Assembly (NCBI GenBank): GCA_031381685.1 | Contig: JANMYF010000103.1 | Coordinates: 1 to 13,485, forward strand | Reading direction: 5' to 3' | DNA length: 13,485 nucleotides | Source of the DNA: JANLQX01 sp031381685 | GTDB taxonomy: Bacteria > Actinomycetota > Acidimicrobiia > Acidimicrobiales > JANYDT01 | Shown: positions 7,386 to 13,485 of the stretch, piece by piece | How positions within the stretch are numbered: position 1 is the stretch's first letter | Layout: every line of letters begins with the position of its first letter | Translations under genes and position numbers: made by a program | Notes under the pieces: generated by a model | The model's database searches: none | The model's input: only the letters and a program-made list of their open reading frames with translations | Told to the model about the DNA's origin: nothing

Positions 7386-8002
7386 GATGTCTCGAACGTG
7401 ACGAGTGAACGGAGACGCTGGAGGCATCGGGCCCGGGTTGGTCCGATGCTCCCGACGGGTCGGCCCGTCGAAGCCGCAACTTCGGCGTAGGTCGGCTTCT
7501 TCGGATCGAGGTAGAGCGACGTGAGCATCGTGCGGCACGGCTCGCCCATCCCGAGGAGCCGTTCGCAGAGCTGGAGCACGCGGTCGTCGGGCAGGGCGCC
7601 GTCGGCAACGAAGTCGTCGGGCGGGGAGGACCAGGGGGACGACCTCTGATCGGCTCCCGCGATCAATTGGTGACCGTCGCGCCGTAGGGTCGAGTCCTCG
7701 CGGCGTCTGCGCTCTCGTTGGCGCCACGCGAGGCGACGGGCCACGCTGGCCAGCCATGCACCGACGGAGGTTCCGGTCTCGATCCGTGGCAAGGCGGTGA
7801 TCAGTGCCTCGAAGGTGGCCTGCGTGACGTCGGCAGCGTCCTCTCGGCTCAGTCCTTCCCGGATGGCGATTGCGAACACGAGACGTTCGAAGCGGTCGAC
7901 GAGCACTGCCCATGCCGACGAGTCGCCGTCTTGGCACGCCGCGAGGAGGAGTTCGATGCCGAGGGTGCCGTCGGATTCGTGCTGGCTGATCTGGGTTTCC
8001 AC
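7382..8002 (-). CDS. ECF-type RNA polymerase sigma factor
   Basis: 206 residues if translation starts at GTG 8002, which has AAGGGA 9 bases upstream; another in-frame GTG at 8086 adds 28 Arg/His-rich residues and has no ribosome-binding site, so I prefer the shorter form with moderate certainty. Sigma region 2 spans about 21-101 (LLLAACQDGDSSAWAVLVDRF, AADVTQATFEALITAL, SVGAWLASVARRLAWRQRERRRRE, the last being the promoter -10-melting and basic part). Region 4 spans about 137-200 (LPDDRVLQLCERLLGMGEPCRTMLTSLYLD, then the helix-turn-helix TYAEVAASTGRPVGSIGPTRARCLQRLR for -35 recognition). Regions 1.1 and 3 are missing, as usual for ECF factors. It directs core polymerase to a small regulon; target promoters are unknown. 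The downstream partner gene overlaps by ATGA, so the two are probably made together. Confidence 0.88.
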   Translation of the reverse strand: METQISQHESDGTLGIELLLAACQDGDSSAWAVLVDRFERLVFAIAIREGLSREDAADVTQATFEALITALPRIETGTSVGAWLASVARRLAWRQRERRRREDSTLRRDGHQLIAGADQRSSPWSSPPDDFVADGALPDDRVLQLCERLLGMGEPCRTMLTSLYLDPKKPTYAEVAASTGRPVGSIGPTRARCLQRLRSLVTFETS

Positions 8003-8173
8003 GGCGATCCATCCCTTTTCCGCCCGACGATGCGGCCGACGACGCGCGATGGTGAACCGAGGCTTGTGTGCCGAACCGTCGTTCACCGGCGCGGAGAAAG
8101 CTTCGCAGCGAACGCTCTCCGTGAGAATGAGCCGTTCGTCTCAATCTGCCCGGCGAAGCCGCCGTCGCGACCT

Positions 8174-8350
8174 GTGCACTGGGTCGGGATCTGTGCGCTG
8201 GGTCGGAATCCGTGCACTGGGTCGGAATCCGTGCACTGGGTCGGAATCCGTGCACTGGGTCGGAATCCGTGCACTGGGTTGGAATCCGTGCACTGGGTCG
8301 GAATCCGTGCACTGCGTCGGAATCCGTGCACTGGGTCGGAATCCGTGCAC
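8174..8350. repeat. Tandem array: nine copies of a 19-base unit plus a 6-base partial
   Basis: The plus-strand unit is GTGCACTGGGTCGGAATCC, repeated head to tail without spacers from 8174 to 8344; GTGCAC at 8345-8350 begins a tenth copy. Copies 3, 4, 5, 7 and 9 are identical; copies 1 (GGGATCT end), 2 (GTGCGC), 6 (GGGTTGG) and 8 (ACTGCGTCGG) each differ by one or two bases, with divergence greatest at the left edge. Each unit opens with the palindrome GTGCAC. Nineteen is not a multiple of three, so frames across it cycle through all readings and the array is not coding. It fills most of the gap between the sigma-factor gene and rnpB. It could be a replication-slippage VNTR or a protein-binding array. 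Confidence 0.95.
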
Positions 8351-8371
8351 CGATGCACCCCCGCCGACCCA
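8332..8371. other. Composite hairpin closing the repeat array
   Basis: TGGGTCGG (8332-8339, in the last full repeat) pairs with CCGACCCA (8364-8371). Inside, after symmetrical 5-base internal loops, GTGCA (8345-8349) pairs with TGCAC (8354-8358) around a CCGA tetraloop. A second inverted CCGACCCA lies at 8382-8389. The structure is 3' of rnpB on the minus strand, about 93 bases beyond its end, but no T-run follows, so intrinsic termination is unproven. No protein-coding gene is visible in the 8003-8463 gap. Confidence 0.55.
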
Positions 8372-8463
8372 ACGACGCCAGCCGACCCAGATCAGCGGGG
8401 AGGCAACGCTGGCAGCCGCGCGACTCGACGTTTTGTTCGGAGTTCGGTAAGGGCGAGTCGGGT

Positions 8464-8864
<401 letters not shown>

Positions 8865-9123
8865 GCCGGACAGTCTCGCAGACGCAGCCAACGCCCAGAC
8901 AGCGCACCGAGTTCCGCACAAACCAGCCGCGCCCACGCGCAGATCGACGGCGATCACGCACACATCGCCCCGATTCCGCGATGGAACCGACGAATCGGGT
9001 CGATGCGCGCGTGAGAATCCCTGATCTGCGCGCGGTGGAGCCTTCGCCATGTCGAAGGACCGGTTGAAGGGATCCTGAGAGGGGTCGACGGACTAGCTGC
9101 CCGGGCGGGGCAGGATCGTCTCT
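8865..9123. other. Intergenic region between rnpB and the oxidoreductase gene
   Basis: The two genes diverge from this 259-base stretch, so both promoters should be in it, but I see no convincing -35/-10 pair for either. It holds small inverted repeats: CCTTCG-CCATGT-CGAAGG near 9041-9058 and CTGCCC-GGGCG-GGGCAG at 9097-9113, the latter just before the ribosome-binding AGGA (9112-9115) of the downstream gene. No small coding sequence with support was found. Confidence 0.5.
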
Positions 9124-10683
9124 GTGACTTCGGCTCCCTTCTCCTCTCGACGCGCTGCCCTCGGCGGGCTCCTCGCTGCGGCGTGCGGGCTCGGTGTCGG
9201 CGAGTTCGTCGCCGGGGTGATCGGCGCCGGTGCTCCCATCCGTCGGGTCGGCGATCGGGTTATCGACGGCGCCCCCCGGTGGTTGAAGACGTTCGCCATC
9301 GAGCAGTTCGGTACCAACGACAAGGCGGTGCTGCTCGGCTCGATCATCGTGATCCTCGCCATCGGAGCTCTTCTGGTGGGACGGCTCGCCGCCCGCCACT
9401 TCGTCAGGGCGGCGATTGCGGTCGCTGTTGTCAGCGCGATCGGCATCTCCTTTGCGCTCTCGGGCCGTCTTCCCGAGAACCTCGACATCTGGCCGATCGT
9501 GGCGGCCGGCGCAACGACGATCGGTGCGTTGTGGTTGCTTGTTGGCCAACACACCGGCAACACGGCCGCCGCGGCCGGCCCGATCGACGCGCTCCCAAAG
9601 GGGCGTGCGGTCTCGATGGTCGACCGCCGGCAGTTCGCCACGATAGGCGCGGCTACCGCCGGCGTCGCCGTGCTGGCGACGACGATCGGGCGACGGCTGC
9701 AGGGCGATCCGGAGGCCGTGGCCGTGCGCGCCACCCTCACCACCCCGAAGGCGACCGAGACCCTCGGCCCGGTGAATCCGAAGACCACCGTCGATGTGGC
9801 CGGCATGACGCCTTGGCAGACCCCGACGTCGAACTTCTACCGGATCGACACCGCACTCGTCGTGCCCCGCATCAATGCCGAGAAGTGGAAGATGACGATC
9901 AAGGGTCGGGTGAAGAACCCGCTCACCCTGACCTACAACGATCTGCTCAACCGTCATCTCGTCGAGCACGACTGCACGCTGATGTGCGTATCGAACGAGA
10001 TCGGCGGCGAGCTGATCGGCAACGCCCGATGGACGGGTGTGCGCCTCGCCGACGTGCTGCGCGAAGCCGAGATCGACACGATCGCGGCCGATCAGCTCTT
10101 CGTCACCTCGACGGACGGCTTCACGGCGGGCTTTCCTACGAAGATCGCAATGGATGGCCGCGAGGCGCTGATCGCCATCGCCATGAACGGCGAGCCGCTC
10201 CCTTTCAAACACGGCTTCCCGGCGCGCCTCGTCGTTCCGGGCATCTACGGCTACGTCTCCGCGGTGAAGTGGCTCTCGTCGATCGAGGTGACCACGTTCG
10301 AGGAGAAGCAGGGCTACTGGATCCCGCGCGGTTGGTCCGCCCTCGGACCGATCAAGACAGGTTCACGGATCGACGTCATCGGGCTCAACAACGAGCCGGT
10401 GCCCGGCAAGAACGCCATCGCCGGCGTGGCCTGGGACCAGCACACCGGACTCGCCAAGGTCGAGGTGCAGATCGACGATGAGCCGTGGCGTGAGGCGACA
10501 CTCGCCGCTGACGGTGGCATCGACACGTGGCGTCAGTGGAAGCTCGAGTGGAATGCCGAGCGCGGCAGCCACATCATCCGAGTACGGGCCACCAACGCCA
10601 AAGGGCAGACGCAGACGGAAGAGCGTGCCGACGTCGCCCCCGACGGCGCCACCGGCTGGCACACCGTCAACGTCAACGTCTGA
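9124..10683 (+). CDS. Membrane-anchored molybdopterin oxidoreductase, sulfite oxidase family
   Basis: 519 residues from GTG 9124, with AGGA 8 bases upstream. Hydrophobic segments lie at about 11-36, 68-90, 93-113, 122-141 and 171-189; the last follows DRRQFATIG (167-175), a twin-arginine-like signal before a translocated domain. Residues about 200-410 are the Mo-pterin domain: TPWQTPTSNFYRID, LTYNDLLNR, then CTLMCVSNEIGGELIGNARWTGV, where C288 of CVSNE is the expected molybdenum ligand, and GFPARLVVPGIYGYVSAVKWL with EEKQGYWIPRGW. About 420-519 is the Ig-like Mo-oxidoreductase dimerisation domain (AIAGVAWDQHTGLAKVEVQIDDEPWREA). The family oxidises sulfite or reduces S-/N-oxides; the partner electron carrier and substrate are unknown. 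Catalysis should occur outside the membrane. It stands alone between rnpB and a strong hairpin. Confidence 0.92.
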   Translation: MTSAPFSSRRAALGGLLAAACGLGVGEFVAGVIGAGAPIRRVGDRVIDGAPRWLKTFAIEQFGTNDKAVLLGSIIVILAIGALLVGRLAARHFVRAAIAVAVVSAIGISFALSGRLPENLDIWPIVAAGATTIGALWLLVGQHTGNTAAAAGPIDALPKGRAVSMVDRRQFATIGAATAGVAVLATTIGRRLQGDPEAVAVRATLTTPKATETLGPVNPKTTVDVAGMTPWQTPTSNFYRIDTALVVPRINAEKWKMTIKGRVKNPLTLTYNDLLNRHLVEHDCTLMCVSNEIGGELIGNARWTGVRLADVLREAEIDTIAADQLFVTSTDGFTAGFPTKIAMDGREALIAIAMNGEPLPFKHGFPARLVVPGIYGYVSAVKWLSSIEVTTFEEKQGYWIPRGWSALGPIKTGSRIDVIGLNNEPVPGKNAIAGVAWDQHTGLAKVEVQIDDEPWREATLAADGGIDTWRQWKLEWNAERGSHIIRVRATNAKGQTQTEERADVAPDGATGWHTVNVNV

Positions 10684-10708
10684 GGCGGCCAGCGAGGCTG
10701 TGTGGTTG

Positions 10709-10765
10709 GTTGGCGTTACCCGTGTCGAGTTGACGACGTCGCCAACTCGACAACGGGGCGCCAAC
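10709..10765 (+). terminator. Three-tier nested hairpin behind the oxidoreductase gene
   Basis: Starting 26 bases after the stop, GTTGGCG (10709-10715) pairs with CGCCAAC (10759-10765), CCCGT (10719-10723) with ACGGG (10753-10757), and TCGAGTTG (10725-10732) with CAACTCGA (10743-10750), leaving a 10-base loop and small bulges. That is 20 nested pairs. A T5 run follows only at about 10800, so it is not a textbook intrinsic terminator, but position and strength fit transcription stop or 3'-end protection. Confidence 0.6.
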
Positions 10766-10818
10766 TCACCTCACAACCAGCGACGGCTAGCGCATCGCCT
10801 TTTTGCCAGAATGCTGGA

Positions 10819-11211
10819 GTGGCGACCTCACGTACGAAGAAGGCAGCGGCATCGCCGATCGACCGCCTCCGGCAGTTGTGCCTCGCGCTCCCGGAAACGA
10901 GTGAGCGGCTGAGCCATGGCGAGCCGACGTTCTTCATCCGAGAGAAGAAGACCTTCGTGATGTCCGTCGACGACCACCACGGCGACGGCGTGCTCGGGTT
11001 TTGGGCGGCGGCACCGATGGGGGTGCAGGCCGAGTGGATCGACGAAGCACCGGAGCGTTACTTCCGTCCGCCCTACGTAGGTCACCGCGGATGGATCGGG
11101 GTTCGTCTCGATGTCCCGACGACCGACTGGAACGAGGTCGCGGAGATCGTCAGCGAGGCGTACTGCCTCGTCGCCCCGAAATCTCTCGCCGCACTCGTCC
11201 GCCCCGGCTAG
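10819..11211 (+). CDS. MmcQ/YjbR family protein
   Basis: 130 residues from GTG 10819. The frame opens earlier (GTG 10702), but that extension reads through the hairpin and is not protein-like. The family signature is clear: IDRLRQLCLALPETSERLSHGEPTFFIREKKTFVMS near the N-terminus and, at the C-terminal half, YFRPPYVGHRGWIGVRLD, DWNEVAEIVSEAYCLVAPKSL. The family has a double-wing or CyaY-like fold, about 110-130 residues long, and its role is not firmly known, although DNA binding has been suggested. No ribosome-binding site precedes the GTG at a usual distance; a -10-like CAGAAT at 10807-10812 ends 6 bases before it, so a leaderless transcript is possible. Its stop overlaps the stop of the convergent next gene by 4 bases. 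Confidence 0.85.
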   Translation: MATSRTKKAAASPIDRLRQLCLALPETSERLSHGEPTFFIREKKTFVMSVDDHHGDGVLGFWAAAPMGVQAEWIDEAPERYFRPPYVGHRGWIGVRLDVPTTDWNEVAEIVSEAYCLVAPKSLAALVRPG

Positions 11212-11687
11212 CGGCTCCAGGCCAGAAGCTCGCCGACACCCCGCATCATCAGCGAACCTGGCATCAGCCGCAGACGATAGGGGCGGAGTCGCAGTATCCC
11301 GAACGACGGAACGCCGGGGTCGGTCCAACCGGGAATGAGCGACGGCAGGTATCCGACCGGCGCCGGTCCGTTGGCGAAGCGGTCCCATCCTTGGCGTCGC
11401 AACTCGGGCGTGGCATCCCACGTCGCGTCGCAGTCGGCCGTGCAGGTGTCTTGGGTGGCGTCCCAGTACGTCAGCGAGAGTGAGGGAACGGCGTCGAGGT
11501 GGCGGGCCTTGAGTGACTCCGGAGAGGTGGCGATCCATCCGGTGAGGTCGGTGCCGTCCCACTCCCAGATCGGGTGGAGCACGCGGGTCGACGGTTGACC
11601 TTTGGAGTTGGTCGTTGCTGCAACCGCCCAGACGATGCGGTGCGCCATGTCGATGAAGGGTGGGGCAACTGCAGCGAGTTCAGTCAT
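11208..11687 (-). CDS. PNPOx-like FMN-binding split-barrel protein
   Basis: 159 residues from ATG 11687, chosen over ATG 11714 because GGAG lies 5 bases upstream of it. MAHRIVWAVAATTNSKGQPSTRVLHPIWEWDG (about 14-45), followed by GWIATSPESLKARHLDAVPSLSLTYWD (59-85), follows the first strands of the pyridoxamine-phosphate-oxidase-like split barrel, where an early Gly-Pro/Arg-Val-Leu strand and a Lys-x-x-His helix position FMN. The middle (PELRRQGWDRFANGPAPVGYLPSLIPGWTDP) and C-terminal strand FGILRLRPYRLRLM complete the fold. Such proteins bind FMN or F420 and reduce or detoxify small molecules; this one cannot be assigned a substrate, and PLP synthesis is unlikely given its short length. Convergent with the MmcQ gene. 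Confidence 0.8.
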   Translation of the reverse strand: MTELAAVAPPFIDMAHRIVWAVAATTNSKGQPSTRVLHPIWEWDGTDLTGWIATSPESLKARHLDAVPSLSLTYWDATQDTCTADCDATWDATPELRRQGWDRFANGPAPVGYLPSLIPGWTDPGVPSFGILRLRPYRLRLMPGSLMMRGVGELLAWSR

Positions 11688-11714
11688 GGCATCTCCGTCG
11701 ATTGGTTGCTCCAA

Positions 11715-11720
11715 ATCGTA
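11715..11720 (-). promoter_or_regulatory. Possible -10 element of the PNPOx-like gene
   Basis: On the minus strand TACGAT (TANNNT form) lies 27 bases before the ATG at 11687, giving a short leader that holds the GGAG ribosome-binding site. No good -35 hexamer is seen at 16-18 bases, so this is tentative. Confidence 0.3.
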
Positions 11721-11938
11721 TTCACTGACCCGCTCCCCACGCCGAGCTCGATGTTCGGTCTCGATTCACCGGGGGTCGGGTCCCCAAGCGACGATGGAGA
11801 CCTCGTACTCGCGCCCGGTGCGAACCTCTCCTAGCGGGTGATCTGCCCTTCGCTCGGGGCGACGGTGAGATCTGCGGAACGGCGATCGAAGCGTCGCTGA
11901 CGCGGTGATCCAGGCCATCGCACCCAAGGGGAGGAACT

Positions 11939-11951
11939 ATGGTCTGACCAT
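11939..11951 (+). promoter_or_regulatory. FadR/FCD-type GntR operator
   Basis: The inverted repeat ATGGT-CTG-ACCAT fits the TNGTNNNACNA half-site pattern established for FadR-subfamily GntR regulators such as PdhR and LldR. It lies 52 bases upstream of the VOC gene, whose operon encodes just such a regulator two genes' distance downstream. TATGGT at 11938-11943, a possible -10, overlaps it, so binding would block polymerase (inference). The rest of the 316-base gap 11688-12003 holds only the leader hairpin and the opposing promoter. Confidence 0.65.
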
Positions 11952-11959
11952 CAGTCCAA

Positions 11960-11978
11960 GGTCGGGCGCTGCCCGACC
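11960..11978 (+). promoter_or_regulatory. Perfect leader hairpin before the VOC gene
   Basis: GGTCGGGC and GCCCGACC form an exact 8-pair GC-rich stem around the loop GCT. It ends 25 bases before the ATG at 12004 and just ahead of the purine-rich ribosome-binding region (GGAGAGAAGGA). It could stabilise the mRNA 5' end, act as an attenuator, or be a second protein site. Confidence 0.5.
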
Positions 11979-12003
11979 GGCCCGCCGGAGAGAAGGACAC
12001 GAC

Positions 12004-12489
12004 ATGCCGATCACGGGAATGAACCACGCGGTGCTCTACGTACGCCAAGCCCGCGTGACGCAGAAGTTCTACGCCGACGTGCTCGGCTTCACGACAGTGG
12101 CCGACCACCCCGATGGTGCCTACGCGTTCATGCGAGCTCCGGCGTCGGAGAACCACCATGACATCGCCTTCTTCACCATCGGCGACGGCGCCGGACCGAG
12201 CGAAGCGGGACGTCGAACTGTCGGCATGTACCACCTGGCGTGGGAGGTACCGACGCTCCACGAACTCGCCGATATGCGCGACCGGCTGGTCTCGGTCGGC
12301 GCGCTGGTCGGGGCAAGCAACCACGGCACCAGCAAGAGCCTGTACGCGAAGGATCCCGATGGCCTCGAATTCGAAGTGCTCTGGTCGGTGCCACCGGAAC
12401 ACTGGGGCAACGCTGAGCACGAGGCCGTCATCGAACCTCTCGACCTCGCCGGGGACATCGCTCGTTTTGCCAAGGTCGGCTTGGCATGA
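12004..12489 (+). CDS. VOC (glyoxalase/extradiol dioxygenase fold) metalloenzyme
   Basis: 161 residues from ATG 12004, with AAGGA about 6 bases before it; the frame opens at 11905 but the extension reads through the operator and hairpin. Two beta-alpha-beta-beta-beta halves are visible: GMNHAVLYVRQARVTQKFYADVLGFTTV with ligand H8, and RTVGMYHLAWEVPTLHELADMRDRLVSVGA with H77, ending in KDPDGLEFEVLW with E124. H8, H77 and E124 are the standard 2-His-1-Glu metal set of the fold; H51-H52 lie nearby. Size and pattern fit single-domain ring-cleavage dioxygenases, lyases or isomerases of catabolic pathways; which reaction it performs cannot be told. First gene of a three-gene operon; its stop shares ATGA with the regulator start. 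Confidence 0.88.
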   Translation: MPITGMNHAVLYVRQARVTQKFYADVLGFTTVADHPDGAYAFMRAPASENHHDIAFFTIGDGAGPSEAGRRTVGMYHLAWEVPTLHELADMRDRLVSVGALVGASNHGTSKSLYAKDPDGLEFEVLWSVPPEHWGNAEHEAVIEPLDLAGDIARFAKVGLA

Positions 12490-13187
12490 CGACTGCGTTT
12501 GATCCGGTCACCCGGCAAACGGTGTCCGCCGAGATCCGTCTACGTCTGGCCGACGCCATCCACAGCGGACAACTCGCACCCGGAACACCGCTGCCCGCCG
12601 AGCGTGTGCTCTGCCAGGAATTCGGCGTGGCGCGCACATCCGTGCGTGAGGCGATCCAGGGCCTGGTCATCGCCGGCTATCTGGAACGACGTGGGAATCG
12701 TTCCGTCGTTGCCGAGCAACTCCCCGAGATGAACTTCGCCGGTGATGATCGCAAGGCCCTCGTGTCGCAGCTGTTCGAAGTGCGCCAGGTCATCGAGCCC
12801 GCCATTGTCGAGATGGCGACCAGGCGGGCCACTGAAGCCGAACGCGAACTCATCAGCTCGCTCGCCGCGCGGAACACGACCGACCTCGAAGAGTTCCGCG
12901 AAATCGACCGGATGTTCCACGCCACGTTGGCGCGGGCCTGTGGGAACCCACTGCTCAACGAGGTGCACGCGAAGGCGCTATCGGCGTTGTTCGGTTCCGG
13001 TGAGTTCGCCTCGCTGCTCTACGCCGAGGTGAACCGGGGAGAAGTGCGCGAGATCATCCGGTCGTCGACCGAGGCACACCGAGCGATCGCCGACGCCGTT
13101 GCCCGGGGCCATGTACGCAAGGCGGTCGCCGCGGTGGTCGCCCATCTCGACGACGTGGAGCGCCGCATGTTGGAGCAGCTGCTGTGA
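12486..13187 (+). CDS. GntR-family transcriptional regulator, FadR subfamily with FCD domain
   Basis: 233 residues from ATG 12486, overlapping the VOC stop by 4 bases. Residues about 10-75 are the winged helix-turn-helix (VSAEIRLRLADAIHSGQLAPGTPLPAERVLCQEFGVARTSVREAIQGLVIAGYLERRG). Residues about 90-228 are an all-helical FCD effector domain in which D141, H145 (EIDRMFH), H198 (STEAHRAI) and H220 (VVAHLDD) match the metal-binding positions of the family; such domains bind carboxylic acids or sugar acids, often through the metal. It probably represses its own operon through the TGGT-CTG-ACCA site at 11939-11951 and is released by a pathway intermediate (inference). The stop overlaps the next gene's GTG by 4 bases. 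Confidence 0.93.
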   Translation: MTTAFDPVTRQTVSAEIRLRLADAIHSGQLAPGTPLPAERVLCQEFGVARTSVREAIQGLVIAGYLERRGNRSVVAEQLPEMNFAGDDRKALVSQLFEVRQVIEPAIVEMATRRATEAERELISSLAARNTTDLEEFREIDRMFHATLARACGNPLLNEVHAKALSALFGSGEFASLLYAEVNRGEVREIIRSSTEAHRAIADAVARGHVRKAVAAVVAHLDDVERRMLEQLL

Positions 13188-13485
13188 CCGTCGAAACCGA
13201 CCCGCGCTACTGCTATTTCTACGACGATGCCCTGTTCGAGGAAACCGATCGTCCGGGCTTCCGTCGTCGCATCATCGTCGGGGAGAACCTCGAACTGTGG
13301 TTCTGGCGGATCACCGGCGGGGGTGACGGCTCGTTCCTCCACAACCACGAGCACAACGAGCAACTCGGCATCATCATGCGCGGCAGGCTCGACTTCCGGA
13401 TCGGTGCGGCCGATGACCACAGTCGCAAGGTGCTCGGCCCGGGCGACGTGTACTTGGCCCCGCCGTCGGTCTGGCACGGCGAGAG
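13184..13485 (+). CDS. Cupin-domain protein, cut by the right edge
   Basis: About 100 residues are visible from GTG 13184, which shares GTGA with the regulator stop. Both cupin motifs are present: motif 1 GDGSFLHNHEHNEQLGIIMRG, giving H-x-H-xxx-E metal ligands, and motif 2 GPGDVYLAPPSVWHGE, giving the third histidine. The beta-barrel probably binds a divalent metal and could be an isomerase, dioxygenase or small-acid-binding protein. Coupling to the VOC enzyme and FCD regulator suggests a role in the same catabolic route. The C-terminus and any further genes of the operon lie outside the window. Confidence 0.85.
   Translation, partial: MTVETDPRYCYFYDDALFEETDRPGFRRRIIVGENLELWFWRITGGGDGSFLHNHEHNEQLGIIMRGRLDFRIGAADDHSRKVLGPGDVYLAPPSVWHGE

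Noticed and set aside
8174..8350. CRISPR array
   Set aside because: Units are directly abutting with no unique spacers, and no cas gene is present.
8424..8463. Intrinsic terminator directly after rnpB
   Set aside because: A CGACTCG/CGAGTCG pair exists but with a loop of about 26 bases and no T-run on the transcribed strand.
10478..10912. Plus-strand open frame bridging the oxidoreductase end and the MmcQ start
   Set aside because: It crosses the three-tier hairpin and overlaps two well-supported genes in another frame.

Overview
The window is high-GC DNA with frequent GTG starts, dense 4-7 base stop/start overlaps and a type A RNase P RNA, which points to an actinobacterium. The protein set (small ECF sigma factor with a soluble partner, secreted Fn3 protein, MmcQ, FMN-split-barrel, VOC and FCD-regulator genes) would suit an Acidimicrobiia-like genome, but that class-level placement is an inference, not something the sequence proves. 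No phage, transposase, CRISPR or tRNA is visible.

Left block (1-3881, minus strand): a three-gene operon reading leftwards. Two family-2 glycosyltransferases overlap by 7 bases, and 23 bases later comes a GTG-started secreted protein that runs off the left edge. That protein has a signal peptide, an unnamed beta-rich domain, an Fn3-like domain, an inosine/uridine-type nucleoside hydrolase domain and a second Fn3-like domain. Its shadow frames are numerous and the real frame has no stop inside the window, so it is easily missed.

Divergent to it (4142-6973, plus) is a 943-residue protein joining a phosphoribosyltransferase domain, a kinase-like middle part, a complete HAD phosphatase and a Cys-containing tail. 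A perfect 26-base palindrome lies between the two transcription units. The 3' end of this gene overlaps tail to tail, by 173 bases, with the partner gene of an ECF sigma factor (6801-8002, minus).

Centre (8003-8864): nine head-to-tail copies of a 19-base unit, ended by a composite hairpin, lie between the sigma-factor gene and the RNase P RNA gene rnpB (8464-8864, minus).

Right block (9124-13485): a membrane-anchored sulfite-oxidase-type molybdopterin oxidoreductase with a long three-tier hairpin behind it; an MmcQ/YjbR protein convergent with a PNPOx-like flavin-binding protein (stops overlapping by 4 bases); then a tightly coupled operon of VOC/glyoxalase-fold enzyme, FadR-type GntR regulator and cupin (cut by the right edge). 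A TGGT-CTG-ACCA operator of the FadR class sits in front of this operon, so it looks like a self-regulated catabolic cassette.

The best candidate for something little described is the left block: a phosphoribosyltransferase/kinase-like/HAD fusion facing two glycosyltransferases and an exported nucleoside hydrolase. All four could act on ribosylated or sugar-phosphate substrates, but the shared pathway is a hypothesis.
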